Shown piece by piece: positions 1-6,485 of a DNA stretch of 10,406 nt. A program made the position numbers and the translations under genes. The stretch is from Lachnospiraceae bacterium UBA3863 (GTDB lineage Bacteria > Bacillota > Clostridia > Lachnospirales > Lachnospiraceae), in contig DGGX01000008.1 in assembly GCA_002392385.1 (NCBI GenBank), positions 1-10,406 of the forward strand, read 5' to 3'. Every line of letters begins with the position of its first letter. Position 1 is the stretch's first letter. The notes below the pieces were generated by a model. That model did no database searches. It saw nothing but the letters and a program-made list of their open reading frames with translations, and was not told where the DNA came from.

Positions 1-471
1 CAGGGTCACGCGGATGGCGGACACGATGCGCTCCATGGTCTCCTTCAGGGTGGCCAGGGTGCGGTCCTCCTCACGGATGACCGTCTCCCAGTCCCACTGG
101 TCCACATAGATGGAGTGGATGTTGTCGGTGTCCTCGTCGCGGCGGATGGCGCTCATATCGGTGTAGAGGCCCTCGCCCACCTGGAAGCCGTACTTCTGCA
201 GGGCATAGCGCTTCCACTTGGCCAGGGAGTGAACGACCTCGGCGATCCGGCCGTCCTCGAGAATGTCGAAGGCGACGGGACGTTCCACACCGTTCAGGTT
301 ATCGTTGAGACCGGAATCAGGCAGGACAAAAAGAGGCGCCGACACACGCAGGAGATTGAGGCGCTCAGCAAGAAGATTCTGGAAGAAATCCTTCACGGTC
401 TTGATGGCGACCTGTGTCTCATGGAGATCCAGGGCCGATTTGTAGTTCTCCGGAATAATGATCTGTTTCAT
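1..471 (-). CDS. asnA: Aspartate--ammonia ligase (asparagine synthetase A), N-terminal part, cut by window edge
   Basis: Cytoplasmic enzyme that makes L-asparagine from L-aspartate, ammonia and ATP through an aspartyl-AMP intermediate. It belongs to the class II aminoacyl-tRNA synthetase-like fold family. Translating the minus strand from the ATG at 471-469 gives 157 residues that run open to the window edge, about half of the usual roughly 330. Recognisable AsnA blocks in order are [18 protein letters not shown] (31-48), the [11 protein letters not shown] region (57-67), [11 protein letters not shown] (78-88), [16 protein letters not shown] (99-114) and [11 protein letters not shown] (119-129). 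These conserved blocks make the identification firm. The start is supported by AAAGGAG about 5 nt upstream of the ATG. The gene is divergent from the helicase at 636 and has its own promoter at 517-545. The C-terminal half lies outside the window, so its integrity cannot be judged. Confidence 0.96.
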   Translation of the reverse strand, partial: MKQIIIPENYKSALDLHETQVAIKTVKDFFQNLLAERLNLLRVSAPLFVLPDSGLNDNLNGVERPVAFDILEDGRIAEVVHSLAKWKRYALQKYGFQVGEGLYTDMSAIRRDEDTDNIHSIYVDQWDWETVIREEDRTLATLKETMERIVSAIRVTL

Positions 472-516
472 GGAGACTCCTTTCTCTGTACCGGCATACT
501 GCCCGCCGATTTTTGT

Positions 517-545
517 ATGATAAATCAAACCACAGGCAATTTCAA
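517..545 (-). promoter_or_regulatory. Likely SigA-type promoter of asnA
   Basis: On the minus strand, TTGAAA (545-540) is followed after exactly 17 nt by TATCAT (522-517). Transcription would start near 510 and give a leader of about 40 nt with AAAGGAG before the asnA ATG. No riboswitch-like structure or attenuator is evident in this short leader. The call rests on consensus and position only. Confidence 0.65.
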
Positions 546-569
546 GACTGTATTGGGTATGCGCGGAGC

Positions 570-599
570 CGCGCGGGCCCTGAAGGGTGGGCCTGCGCG
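570..599. other. GC-rich hairpin in the divergent asnA/helicase promoter region
   Basis: CGCGCGGGCCC (570-580) and GGGCCTGCGCG (589-599) can pair over 11 bp with one G-T wobble around an 8-nt loop. It ends immediately before the -35 region of the helicase promoter and lacks a T-tract on either strand, so it is not a convincing terminator. It could be an operator palindrome or a chance GC-rich structure. Confidence 0.35.
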
Positions 600-600
600 C

Positions 601-629
601 TTGCCCGCGGCCTGCCGCCTTGCTATAAT
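601..629 (+). promoter_or_regulatory. Promoter directly abutting the helicase start codon
   Basis: TTGCCC (601-606) and a perfect TATAAT (624-629) are separated by 17 nt. The helicase ATG begins at 636, 7 nt after the end of the -10 box, which is where a transcript would normally start. No Shine-Dalgarno sequence precedes the ATG, so a leaderless transcript is the simplest reading. The -35 match is only moderate. Confidence 0.6.
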
Positions 630-635
630 GGCCCC

Positions 636-3245
636 ATGAGTGTGAAGATCCGTATTTCTGTCAGACAATTGGTTGAATTCCTGTGCCGCGCGGGAGACCT
701 GGAGAGCGGGAGCGGGACCGCGTCGGGAGAGGCCATGCTGGAGGGCGCCCGTATGCACAGGAAGATCCAGAAGGAGGCGGGACCGGACTATCAGGCGGAG
801 GTGTCGCTTGCTGTTCTGGTGCCCGTTTCTCTTCATGATGTCCCGGCGGAGGCCGGGGAGGAGACAGACACTGCGGACGGGCCGGCCTATGATCCCGCGG
901 AGACGGCCGAGGTCCTCCTCGAGGGACGCGCCGACGGCCTTTTCTACGGGCCGGATCCCGCCTTTCCCATAGGCGGGGATGCCTGGACGGTGGATGAGAT
1001 CAAGACCTCCTACGGGAGGGTCGACAGGATGAAGGAGCCGGTGCCCGTCCATCTGGCCCAGGCCAGGCTTTATGCCTGGATCCTGATGACCCAGAGGAAC
1101 CTGGAGACCATCCGTGTCCGCATGCTCTATGTATGTCTGACCGACGAGAGCCGCAAGGCCTTCACCGAGGAACTGGACAGGGAGGTCCTCTGCGCCTGGG
1201 CAGACGGTCTCCTGGAGGAGTACGCCGTCTGGGTCCGGCGGATGCTGGTCTGGCAGGCGCAGCGGGACGTTTCCCTGCGCGCCCTGGAATTCCCCTACGC
1301 TTACAGACCCGGTCAGCGGGAGCTGGCCGTGCATGTCTACCATACCCTCTGTCATGGGAGAAAACTCTTTCTGGAGGCGCCCACGGGGACCGGCAAGACC
1401 CTGGCGGTGCTCTATCCCTGCCTCAAGGCTATGGCGGAGGGCAAGACCGACCGCCTCTTCTATCTGACGGCCAGGACCGTGACGCGGATAGTGGCGGCAG
1501 ACGCCCTGCGGCTGCTGAGACAGGGGGGCCTGCGCGCCCGCAGCGTCATCCTGACGGCCAGGGACAGGATCTGTATCCTGGACAGGCCGGACTGTGATCC
1601 GGCGGTCTGCCCCAGGGCCCGCGGCCACTATGACCGGGTGAACGCCGCCCTGGCCGCCCTGCTGGAGTCCGCGGAGGACTACGACAGGGAGAGCATCCTG
1701 GCGGCGGCGGAGGAGTATGAGGTCTGCCCCTTCGAGCTGGCCCTGGACCTGTCCATGTTCGCGGATATCGTGATCTGCGACTACAACCATGTTTTTGACC
1801 CCCGCGCCAAGCTGCGCCGCTTCTTCGGCGACGGGCCGGGTGCCGGGAGCGGCGCCCTGGGCAGGATCCTCCGGGACCGGGACGGGGAGGAGACGGAAGA
1901 TGCGGAAGGGCAGAAGTCTGCCCGCAAGGAGCCGGGGCCGGTCCTTCTGATCGACGAGGCCCACAACCTGGTGGACAGGGGCCGCAGCATGTTCAGCGCT
2001 TCCCTCTACCTTGCCGACATCAAGGAGGTAAGGAAGGCCATCCGCTCTGTGCGCCCCGCCCTGTGGAAGAAGCTGGGCAGCCTTGGCACGGGCCTGCGGG
2101 CCCTCTCCGCGGATGCGGCTGAGGAGACCACGGGAGAGGGACGGGAGGAATACGCGGCGGCGGGAGACCTGCCGGCCTTCGATATCCTCCAGGACCGCGC
2201 CTACCTGGTCTACGCGGAGTGTGAGAAGATCCTGGCCGAGGAGCGCACCCGCCGCGCGGCGGATACGGGCGGCGCGCCCCTCCAGGGAGAGGCGCGGGAC
2301 AAGTTCCTGCCCTTCTATTTCAATCTGCGTCACTACCTGGCCATGTACGAGGAGATGGACGCCTGCTATGTCCCCTACTGTACGGGGCACGGAGAAAACG
2401 CGGCTGTGCATCTCTACTGCGTCGATCCCTCCAGACAGCTCCGGGAGTGCATGGAGAGGGCTGTTTCCACCATCCTTTTCTCCGCCACCCTCCTGCCGGT
2501 CACCTATTACAAGGCCCTGCTGGGCGGGACCCAGGAGGACTATGAGGTTTTTGCCAGGTCTGTTTTCGACAGCCGGCGGCAGGGCCTCTTCATCGCGGAC
2601 AATGTGAGTACCGTCTATAAGGACAGGGGGCCCCAGACCTACCGGGAGATCGCCGGCATGATCCGGGACATCACCTCCCGGCGGCACGGCAACTATATGG
2701 TCTTCTTCCCTTCCTATGCCTTCCTGGGCGCTGTGCGGGATGCCCTGGAGGAGGCCTGGCCGGAAGAGGAGGGCTGCACAAGGCTCTACCAGGAGCCCCA
2801 GATGTCGCCGGAGGAGCGGGAGAGCTTCCTCAGGGCCTTTGAGGAGGTCCGGGACGACGCCAGCCTGACCGGCTTCTGCGTGATGGGCGGGATCTTCTCG
2901 GAGGGCATCGACCTCAGGGAGGACCGTCTCATCGGGGTCATCGTGGTGGGCACGGGCCTGCCGGGCATCTGCGCGGAGCGGGAGATCGTGCGGGATCACT
3001 TTGACAGGGAGGAGGCCGGCGGATTCGACTACGCCTACCGCTATCCCGGGATGAACAAGGTCCTGCAGGCGGCGGGCCGGGTGATCCGGACCGAGCAGGA
3101 CGTGGGGATCGTGGTCCTGATGGACCGCCGGTTCCTCACACCGGCCTATCTGCGCCTCTTTCCGCCCTCCTGGAGGGACTGGGAGAGGGTGAATGCGGAC
3201 AACGCCGGAGACAGGATCACCCGTTTCTGGGATGAGTGGCTGTGA
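636..3245 (+). CDS. XPD/DinG-type ATP-dependent DNA helicase with N-terminal RecB/Cas4-like nuclease domain
   Basis: A cytoplasmic protein of 869 residues, probably a DNA repair helicase-nuclease. The N-terminal part carries a PD-(D/E)XK nuclease signature of the RecB/Cas4 kind: H41, D100 (GRADG), E121-x-K123 (DEIKT) and Q142-x3-Y146 (QARLY). The superfamily 2 helicase follows, with Walker A APTGTGKT (248-255), four cysteines C313, C320, C325 and C364 spaced like an XPD/DinG iron-sulfur cluster, DEAH (440-443), a motif V-like GIFSEGIDL and motif [10 protein letters not shown] (811-818). The expected role is unwinding DNA 5'-3' at the cost of ATP, possibly with nuclease processing; the polarity is inferred from the family. 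The reading frame stays open upstream to an ATG at 513, but 636 is chosen because [15 protein letters not shown] resembles the start of clostridial relatives as I remember them. No Shine-Dalgarno is present. The gene is divergent from asnA. It is not classical DinG, whose N-terminal exonuclease is of the DnaQ type. Confidence 0.94.
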   Translation: MSVKIRISVRQLVEFLCRAGDLESGSGTASGEAMLEGARMHRKIQKEAGPDYQAEVSLAVLVPVSLHDVPAEAGEETDTADGPAYDPAETAEVLLEGRADGLFYGPDPAFPIGGDAWTVDEIKTSYGRVDRMKEPVPVHLAQARLYAWILMTQRNLETIRVRMLYVCLTDESRKAFTEELDREVLCAWADGLLEEYAVWVRRMLVWQAQRDVSLRALEFPYAYRPGQRELAVHVYHTLCHGRKLFLEAPTGTGKTLAVLYPCLKAMAEGKTDRLFYLTARTVTRIVAADALRLLRQGGLRARSVILTARDRICILDRPDCDPAVCPRARGHYDRVNAALAALLESAEDYDRESILAAAEEYEVCPFELALDLSMFADIVICDYNHVFDPRAKLRRFFGDGPGAGSGALGRILRDRDGEETEDAEGQKSARKEPGPVLLIDEAHNLVDRGRSMFSASLYLADIKEVRKAIRSVRPALWKKLGSLGTGLRALSADAAEETTGEGREEYAAAGDLPAFDILQDRAYLVYAECEKILAEERTRRAADTGGAPLQGEARDKFLPFYFNLRHYLAMYEEMDACYVPYCTGHGENAAVHLYCVDPSRQLRECMERAVSTILFSATLLPVTYYKALLGGTQEDYEVFARSVFDSRRQGLFIADNVSTVYKDRGPQTYREIAGMIRDITSRRHGNYMVFFPSYAFLGAVRDALEEAWPEEEGCTRLYQEPQMSPEERESFLRAFEEVRDDASLTGFCVMGGIFSEGIDLREDRLIGVIVVGTGLPGICAEREIVRDHFDREEAGGFDYAYRYPGMNKVLQAAGRVIRTEQDVGIVVLMDRRFLTPAYLRLFPPSWRDWERVNADNAGDRITRFWDEWL

Positions 3246-3258
3246 ATACAGTCAGGAA

Positions 3259-3279
3259 TGTGGATAACTTTGTGGATTG
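3259..3279 (+). promoter_or_regulatory. Two DnaA-box-like sequences
   Basis: TGTGGATAA (3259-3267) is the exact complement of the consensus DnaA box TTATCCACA. A second, imperfect copy, TGTGGATTG (3271-3279), follows 12 bp later in the same orientation. They lie in the 100-bp gap between the helicase stop codon and the GH13 gene. No dnaA, dnaN or AT-rich unwinding element is nearby, so this is not oriC. It could titrate DnaA or be coincidental. Confidence 0.4.
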
Positions 3280-3283
3280 TGGG

Positions 3284-3312
3284 GATTTTTCCGCGTAAAT
3301 ACCGCAAAAATC
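3284..3312. other. Weak AT-armed hairpin between helicase and GH13 gene
   Basis: GATTTTT (3284-3290) and AAAAATC (3306-3312) are complementary. An inner GCG/CGC pairing (3293-3295 with 3303-3305 or adjacent bases) is possible with a CC bulge. It may act as a weak terminator for the helicase gene, but the GC-poor stem is unlike a normal intrinsic terminator. I see no other terminator in this gap. Confidence 0.25.
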
Positions 3313-3345
3313 GTCATTTGGAAAGAATAGGAGAGAGAATCATCT

Positions 3346-4650
3346 ATGTGGGCAGAAGAAACAGTTTTCTATCAGATCTACCCCCTGGGCCTGTGCGGGG
3401 CGCCGGCGGACAATGACGGCATCGTGACCCCCAGGATCCTCCGTCTGCTGGACTGGACGGACCACCTGGAAGCCCTCCATGTTGGCGCCGTCTATTTCTG
3501 TCCGGTCTTCTCGTCGGACAGACACGGATATGATACAAGGGACTATAACCGGATCGACGAGCGCCTCGGTGACGAGGAGGATTTCCGCAAGGTTTGCGAG
3601 GCTCTTCACGCCCGGGGGATCCGCGTCGTCCTGGACGGCGTCTTCAACCACGTGGGCAGGGGCTTCTGGGCCTTCCAGGACGTCCTGAAGAACAGGGAGG
3701 CCTCCCGCTACAGAGACTGGTTCCATATCGATTTCGTCGGCAACACCCATTACAACGACGGATTCTGGTACGAAGCCTGGGAAGGCCATCATGAGCTGGT
3801 CAAGCTGAATCTGCGCAACGAGGAGGTCATCCGGCATATCTTCGACGCCATCCGCGGCTGGGTGGACAAGTTTGATATCGACGGCCTGCGCCTGGATGTG
3901 GCCTACTGCCTGGACACCGATTTCATCCGCCGTCTGCGGTCCTTCACGGACAGCCTGAAGCCGGAATTCTACCTGATCGGAGAGATCCTGGGCGGCGATT
4001 ACCGGCGGATCATGGGAGACGGCCTCCTTCACAGCGCCACCAACTATGAGTGCTATAAGGGCCTGCATTCCAGCTTCAACAGCATGAATCTCTTCGAGAT
4101 CAACCATTCCCTGATCCGTCAGTTCGGCAGCGATCCCTGGACCCTCTACCGGGGCATGCACCTGTTGTCCTTCGTGGACAATCATGACGTGACAAGGGCG
4201 GCGACCATCCTGCGCGAGCCCCGCCACCTGCCCCTGCTCTACGCCCTCTGCTTCGGTATGCCGGGCATCCCCTGCATCTATTACGGAAGCGAGTGGGGCC
4301 TCAAGGGGGACAAAAGGGACGGCGATCCCGCCCTGCGCCCGGCCATCGAGCGGCCCCAGTGGAACGAGCTGACGGACCACATCGCCCGCCTCGCGGCAGC
4401 CAAGAGGTCCTCGGCCGCCCTGTGCTACGGCGACTTCACCAGCCTGGTGCTGACCAACCGTCAGTGCATCTTCAGACGCCGCTGCGGGGAGGAGACCGTA
4501 CTGGTCGCCGTGAACGCCGACGCCGCGCCTTACTATGCCCGCTTCGACGCCGGCGCCCGGGAGGGGACTGACCTGCTCACAGGCGCGGTGCAGAACCTGG
4601 AGGGCGGCTGCGAACTGCCCCCCTACAGCGCCTTCTTCTGGAAGATCTGA
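3346..4650 (+). CDS. GH13 alpha-amylase family glycosidase, intracellular
   Basis: A 434-residue protein predicted to hydrolyse alpha-1,4-glucosidic bonds in maltodextrin-like substrates. The four conserved GH13 regions are visible: DGVFNH (97-102), GLRLDVA with nucleophile D184, LIGEI with acid/base E213, and FVDNHD with transition-state-stabilising D281. The catalytic set is therefore intact. No signal peptide or membrane segment is seen, so it should act in the cytoplasm on imported oligosaccharides. The domain order is a bare (beta/alpha)8 barrel plus a short C-terminal beta domain ending in PYSAFFWKI. The N-terminal starch-binding domain found in neopullulanase and cyclomaltodextrinase is absent. 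AGGAG at 3329-3333 lies 12 nt before the ATG. No sugar transporter or regulator is adjacent. Maltodextrin glucosidase or cyclomaltodextrinase-like activity is plausible, but the exact substrate cannot be read from sequence. Confidence 0.93.
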   Translation: MWAEETVFYQIYPLGLCGAPADNDGIVTPRILRLLDWTDHLEALHVGAVYFCPVFSSDRHGYDTRDYNRIDERLGDEEDFRKVCEALHARGIRVVLDGVFNHVGRGFWAFQDVLKNREASRYRDWFHIDFVGNTHYNDGFWYEAWEGHHELVKLNLRNEEVIRHIFDAIRGWVDKFDIDGLRLDVAYCLDTDFIRRLRSFTDSLKPEFYLIGEILGGDYRRIMGDGLLHSATNYECYKGLHSSFNSMNLFEINHSLIRQFGSDPWTLYRGMHLLSFVDNHDVTRAATILREPRHLPLLYALCFGMPGIPCIYYGSEWGLKGDKRDGDPALRPAIERPQWNELTDHIARLAAAKRSSAALCYGDFTSLVLTNRQCIFRRRCGEETVLVAVNADAAPYYARFDAGAREGTDLLTGAVQNLEGGCELPPYSAFFWKI

Positions 4651-4675
4651 AGCCGCAGGGACCCCAGGGATCAGA

Positions 4676-4697
4676 CCGCCCCGGCCTGCCGGGACGG
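4676..4697. other. GC-rich hairpin after the GH13 gene
   Basis: CCGCCCCGGC (4676-4685) and GCCGGGACGG (4688-4697) are complementary except for one position, with only CT between them, so the actual loop would open by a pair. It lies 26 bp after the GH13 stop codon but has no T-tract. It may weaken read-through into the next gene, or its position just before the -35 box may be fortuitous. Confidence 0.3.
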
Positions 4698-4701
4698 CGT
4701 A

Positions 4702-4731
4702 TTGACAGGATCCTTGCGGGCGGGGTAAAGT
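4702..4731 (+). promoter_or_regulatory. Promoter of the PrsW-family gene
   Basis: A perfect TTGACA (4702-4707) is followed after 18 nt by TAAAGT (4726-4731). The predicted transcription start is near 4738, leaving a leader of about 60 nt that contains a hairpin and the ribosome binding site AAGAGG (4785-4790). The gene therefore appears to be transcribed separately from the GH13 gene. Confidence 0.7.
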
Positions 4732-4747
4732 GAGGGAAGGAAAGATA

Positions 4748-4768
4748 GTCCGAAGGAACATTTCGGAC
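4748..4768 (+). other. Leader hairpin of the PrsW-family transcript
   Basis: GTCCGAA (4748-4754) and TTCGGAC (4762-4768) form a perfect 7-bp stem with a 7-nt loop, extendable by one G-T pair. It lies between the predicted start of transcription and the ribosome binding site. It has no T-tract directly after it. It may be an operator palindrome near the promoter or an mRNA-stabilising structure. Confidence 0.4.
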
Positions 4769-4796
4769 CGACAATAATGGAGAAAAGAGGTCTTAC

Positions 4797-5489
4797 ATGT
4801 TAGCAATTCTGATACTGGCACTGGTGCCGCCCTTATACCTCATGGTCAGGATCTACCGGCAGGACAAGATCGAGAAGGAGCCTCCCAGGCTCCTCCTGAG
4901 ACTCTTCCTGTGCGGATGCCTTTCCACCATTCTCGCCGGTCTGCTGGAGGAGCTGGGGAGCCTTGTGCTGGGTTATACCGGCCTTCCCATGAGCTCCTAT
5001 CTCTACCAGCTGCTGATGAATTTCCTCGTCATCGGTCTCGCGGAGGAGGGCGTGAAGCATTTCTTCACCCGCCGGAACACCTGGAACCATCCCGCCTTCA
5101 ACTACCGCTTCGACGGTGTGGTGTACGCGGTCTTCACTTCCCTGGGATTCGCGGCCGCTGAGAACGTGATGTACGTGGGCGGCTTCGGCCTGGGCGTCGC
5201 CCCGATCCGCGCCATCACCGCCATCCCCCTCCACTGCATCGCCGGTATTTTCATGGGCCACTTCTACGGCATGGCCAAATACTACGACGCCCGGGGAGAC
5301 TACAACGGGACCCGCCGGAACATGCGGCTCAGCATGCTCATCCCTGTCCTCATCCACGGCTTCTATGATTTCTGCGCCAGCTACGACAGCACGGTCCTGG
5401 GAGCGATCTTCCTGCTCAACATCATCATGCTGGACATCGTCGCCATCCGGTCTGTCAGAAAGTTCTCCAGAAACGATTCCTATATCTGA
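4797..5489 (+). CDS. PrsW-family intramembrane protease
   Basis: A 230-residue multi-pass membrane protein. The family signature elements are present: EEGVKH (E83, E84, K87, H88), FDGVVYAVFTSLGFAAAEN (105-123, with D106, E122 and N123), PLHCIAGIFMGHFYG (H146, H155) and the C-terminal LIHGFYDF (H187, Y190, D191). Hydrophobic segments are at about 3-18, 32-60, 68-86, 107-120, 135-160, 180-195 and 198-218. In Bacillus subtilis, PrsW performs site-1 cleavage of the anti-sigma factor RsiW, and many clostridial paralogs have unknown substrates. No sigma or anti-sigma gene is adjacent, so the substrate here is unknown. The start is supported by AAGAGG 6 nt upstream. The gene has its own promoter and is followed by a terminator, so it is probably monocistronic. 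Confidence 0.9.
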   Translation: MLAILILALVPPLYLMVRIYRQDKIEKEPPRLLLRLFLCGCLSTILAGLLEELGSLVLGYTGLPMSSYLYQLLMNFLVIGLAEEGVKHFFTRRNTWNHPAFNYRFDGVVYAVFTSLGFAAAENVMYVGGFGLGVAPIRAITAIPLHCIAGIFMGHFYGMAKYYDARGDYNGTRRNMRLSMLIPVLIHGFYDFCASYDSTVLGAIFLLNIIMLDIVAIRSVRKFSRNDSYI

Positions 5490-5529
5490 TCCCCTCCGCG
5501 GAGCGGGAGAACTGTAAAAAGCGGTTGCA

Positions 5530-5556
5530 GGGGCTGTCGGTGACGACAGCCCTCTT
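5530..5556 (+). terminator. Rho-independent terminator after the PrsW-family gene
   Basis: GGGCTGTCG (5531-5539) and CGACAGCCC (5544-5552) form a perfect 9-bp stem with the tetraloop GTGA, followed by the modestly T-rich TCTTATTA. It lies 41 bp after the stop codon. The T-tract is imperfect, so some read-through into the repeat array is possible. Confidence 0.72.
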
Positions 5557-5629
5557 ATTATGACTTGCCGGGGGGCATGGGTCAGGGCGGACGGGCGGTT
5601 GGGGCTGAGTGCCTGTGAGCACTGAGTGC

Positions 5630-6027
5630 GTAAGCCTAGAGTGGGGGAATGGGCGTGTAAGGCTTACGGGTGTTTTGGGCTGGTAAGCCCTGAGAGGAGG
5701 AACGGGCCTGTAGGGCTTACGGGTGTTTTGAGATGGTAAGCCCTGAGAGGAGGAACGGGCCTGTAGGGCTTACGGGTGTTTTGAGATGGTAAGCCCTGAG
5801 AGGAGGAACGGGCCTGTAGGGCTTACAGCCATTTTGGGCTGGTAAGCCTTGAGCGGAGAAATAGGCTGTAAAGCTTACGGCGTTTTGGAGCCGGTAAGCC
5901 TTATCAGGAAAAGAAGCTATTCACGGCTTACAGCCGGATAAGCCCTACAGGGGGCAAACAGCTTTTCAGGCTTACCCCACGCAGAAGCAGGTAAGCCTGA
6001 TACTGACAAATCCAGATTTCAGCTTAC
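5630..6027. repeat. Tandem array of eight palindromic units of about 53 bp
   Basis: Eight units each begin with GTAAGCC (once ATAAGCC) and contain the inverted partner GGCTTAC or GCTTAC. Left arms start at 5630, 5683, 5736, 5789, 5842, 5894, 5937 and 5991, giving periods of 53, 53, 53, 53, 52, 43 and 54. Right arms end at 5667, 5720, 5773, 5826, 5878, 5931, 5975 and 6027. Units 2 and 3 (5683-5788) are identical, and unit 4 matches them over 38 bp. Units 1-4 have perfect stems of 8-9 bp around loops of about 20-22 nt. Later units diverge in loop and linker but keep the arms. GTTTTG or TTTTGG recurs in the linkers of units 1-5. A period of 53 is not a multiple of three and no frame reads through, so it is not coding. 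It could be an array of protein-binding sites, a structured RNA or a recombination or replication-related palindrome array. The lead-in at 5561-5629 is G-rich with no gene or clear repeat. Confidence 0.93.
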
Positions 6028-6037
6028 ATCACGCCAC

Positions 6038-6066
6038 TTCAGCAGGCTCGGCAACCCCTGCCTGAA
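6038..6066. other. Hairpin between the palindromic array and the tRNA promoter
   Basis: TTCAGCAGG (6038-6046) pairs with CCTGCCTGAA (6057-6066) over 9 bp with one bulged base and a 10-nt loop. It has no adjacent T-tract. It does not share the GTAAGCC arms, so it is listed apart from the array, although its position is about where a ninth unit would fall. Confidence 0.3.
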
Positions 6067-6095
6067 AACCTCTTGAAAAAAGTTTAAATTAGTTG

Positions 6096-6124
6096 TTGAC
6101 ATAATTAGGGACCTGAGGTATAGT
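6096..6124 (+). promoter_or_regulatory. Strong promoter of tRNA-Gly
   Basis: A perfect TTGACA (6096-6101) and TATAGT (6119-6124) are separated by exactly 17 nt. An A/T-rich stretch at about 6070-6092 just upstream resembles an UP element. Transcription would start near 6131, about 25 nt before the mature tRNA. This is typical of a strong stable-RNA promoter. Confidence 0.85.
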
Positions 6125-6155
6125 AACTATTGTCCGCTGAGGGCAACACACTTAT

Positions 6156-6228
6156 GCGATAGTAGTACAGTTGGTAGTACGCCACCTTGCCAAGGTGGAG
6201 GTCGCGAGTTCGAGCCTCGTCTATCGCT
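6156..6228 (+). tRNA. tRNA-Gly, anticodon GCC
   Basis: A full cloverleaf can be drawn. Acceptor stem GCGATAG (6156-6162) pairs with CTATCGC (6221-6227). D arm GTAC/GTAC closes the loop AGTTGGTA. Anticodon stem CCACC (6182-6186) pairs with GGTGG (6194-6198) around TTGCCAA, with anticodon GCC at 6189-6191. T stem GCGAG (6204-6208) pairs with CTCGT (6216-6220) around TTCGAGC. The discriminator is T6228. CCA is not encoded and must be added after transcription. It decodes glycine codons GGC and GGU. The gene has its own promoter and terminator, so it appears monocistronic. Confidence 0.97.
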
Positions 6229-6233
6229 CTTCC

Positions 6234-6262
6234 GGAAAGCCGTTCAGGCTTTCCTTTTTTTT
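6234..6262 (+). terminator. Rho-independent terminator of tRNA-Gly
   Basis: GGAAAGCC (6234-6241) and GGCTTTCC (6247-6254) form a perfect 8-bp stem with a 5-nt loop, followed directly by eight T residues (6255-6262). It starts 6 nt after the tRNA, a classic intrinsic terminator. Confidence 0.95.
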
Positions 6263-6485
6263 ATATCCTGATCCCGGTGGCGCGTCCTCTGCGGCCACAC
6301 GGGCAGCAATTCCTCCGGTGTCAATGCAATGCCACGATGATGTAAAGCATCAAGCGGCACAGGGAGTATCGCGCAGCCTACCTGTCAGAATACCTGTGCG
6401 AGAGGGCAAGATATACAGGAAAAAACAGGAAAGGTCAGATTCACGGCTTACCTGAAGTGCCAGAGCCAGCATTATAAGAGAAAAT
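6263..6485. other. Gene-free stretch after the tRNA
   Basis: I see no supported protein or RNA gene here. Open frames crossing it lack a ribosome binding site and resemble no family I know. The one recognisable element is GGCTTAC at 6445-6451. It sits inside ATTCACGGCTTAC (6439-6451), which also occurs in unit 6 of the array (5919-5931). No left partner GTAAGCC is found near it. Confidence 0.5.

Noticed and set aside
513..635. Upstream ATG at 513 as the start of the helicase
   Set aside because: It has no ribosome binding site, would overlap the asnA promoter and the helicase promoter, and adds 41 residues unlike the start of this family.
525..2999. Long minus-strand open frame of 824 codons
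   Set aside because: It lies opposite the helicase gene. Its translation is low-complexity, proline/arginine/glycine-rich and resembles no family; it is an effect of GC-rich codon use on the opposite strand.
3246..3345. Chromosomal replication origin
   Set aside because: Only two DnaA-like boxes, no dnaA, dnaN or gyr gene, and no long AT-rich unwinding region.
3340..4821. Minus-strand open frame of 493 codons
   Set aside because: It is opposite the GH13 gene, which has all catalytic motifs. The minus-strand translation has no recognisable domain.
5690..5810. AGGAGG sequences in the loops as a ribosome-trapping (anti-anti-SD) RNA
   Set aside because: The GAGAGGAGG motif is present only in the three nearly identical units and is lost in the others, so it is more likely shared by recent duplication than conserved.
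5630..6027. CRISPR array
   Set aside because: Units are about 53 bp with linkers that are themselves repeated, adjacent units are identical in full, and there are no unique spacers or cas genes.
6204..6228. tRNA-Gly 3' end as an integration (att) site
   Set aside because: I found no second copy of the tRNA 3' end downstream in the window and no integrase gene. A site outside the window cannot be excluded.
6171..6455. 94-codon open frame crossing the tRNA and its terminator
   Set aside because: It begins inside the tRNA gene, passes through the terminator, and has no ribosome binding site or family resemblance.
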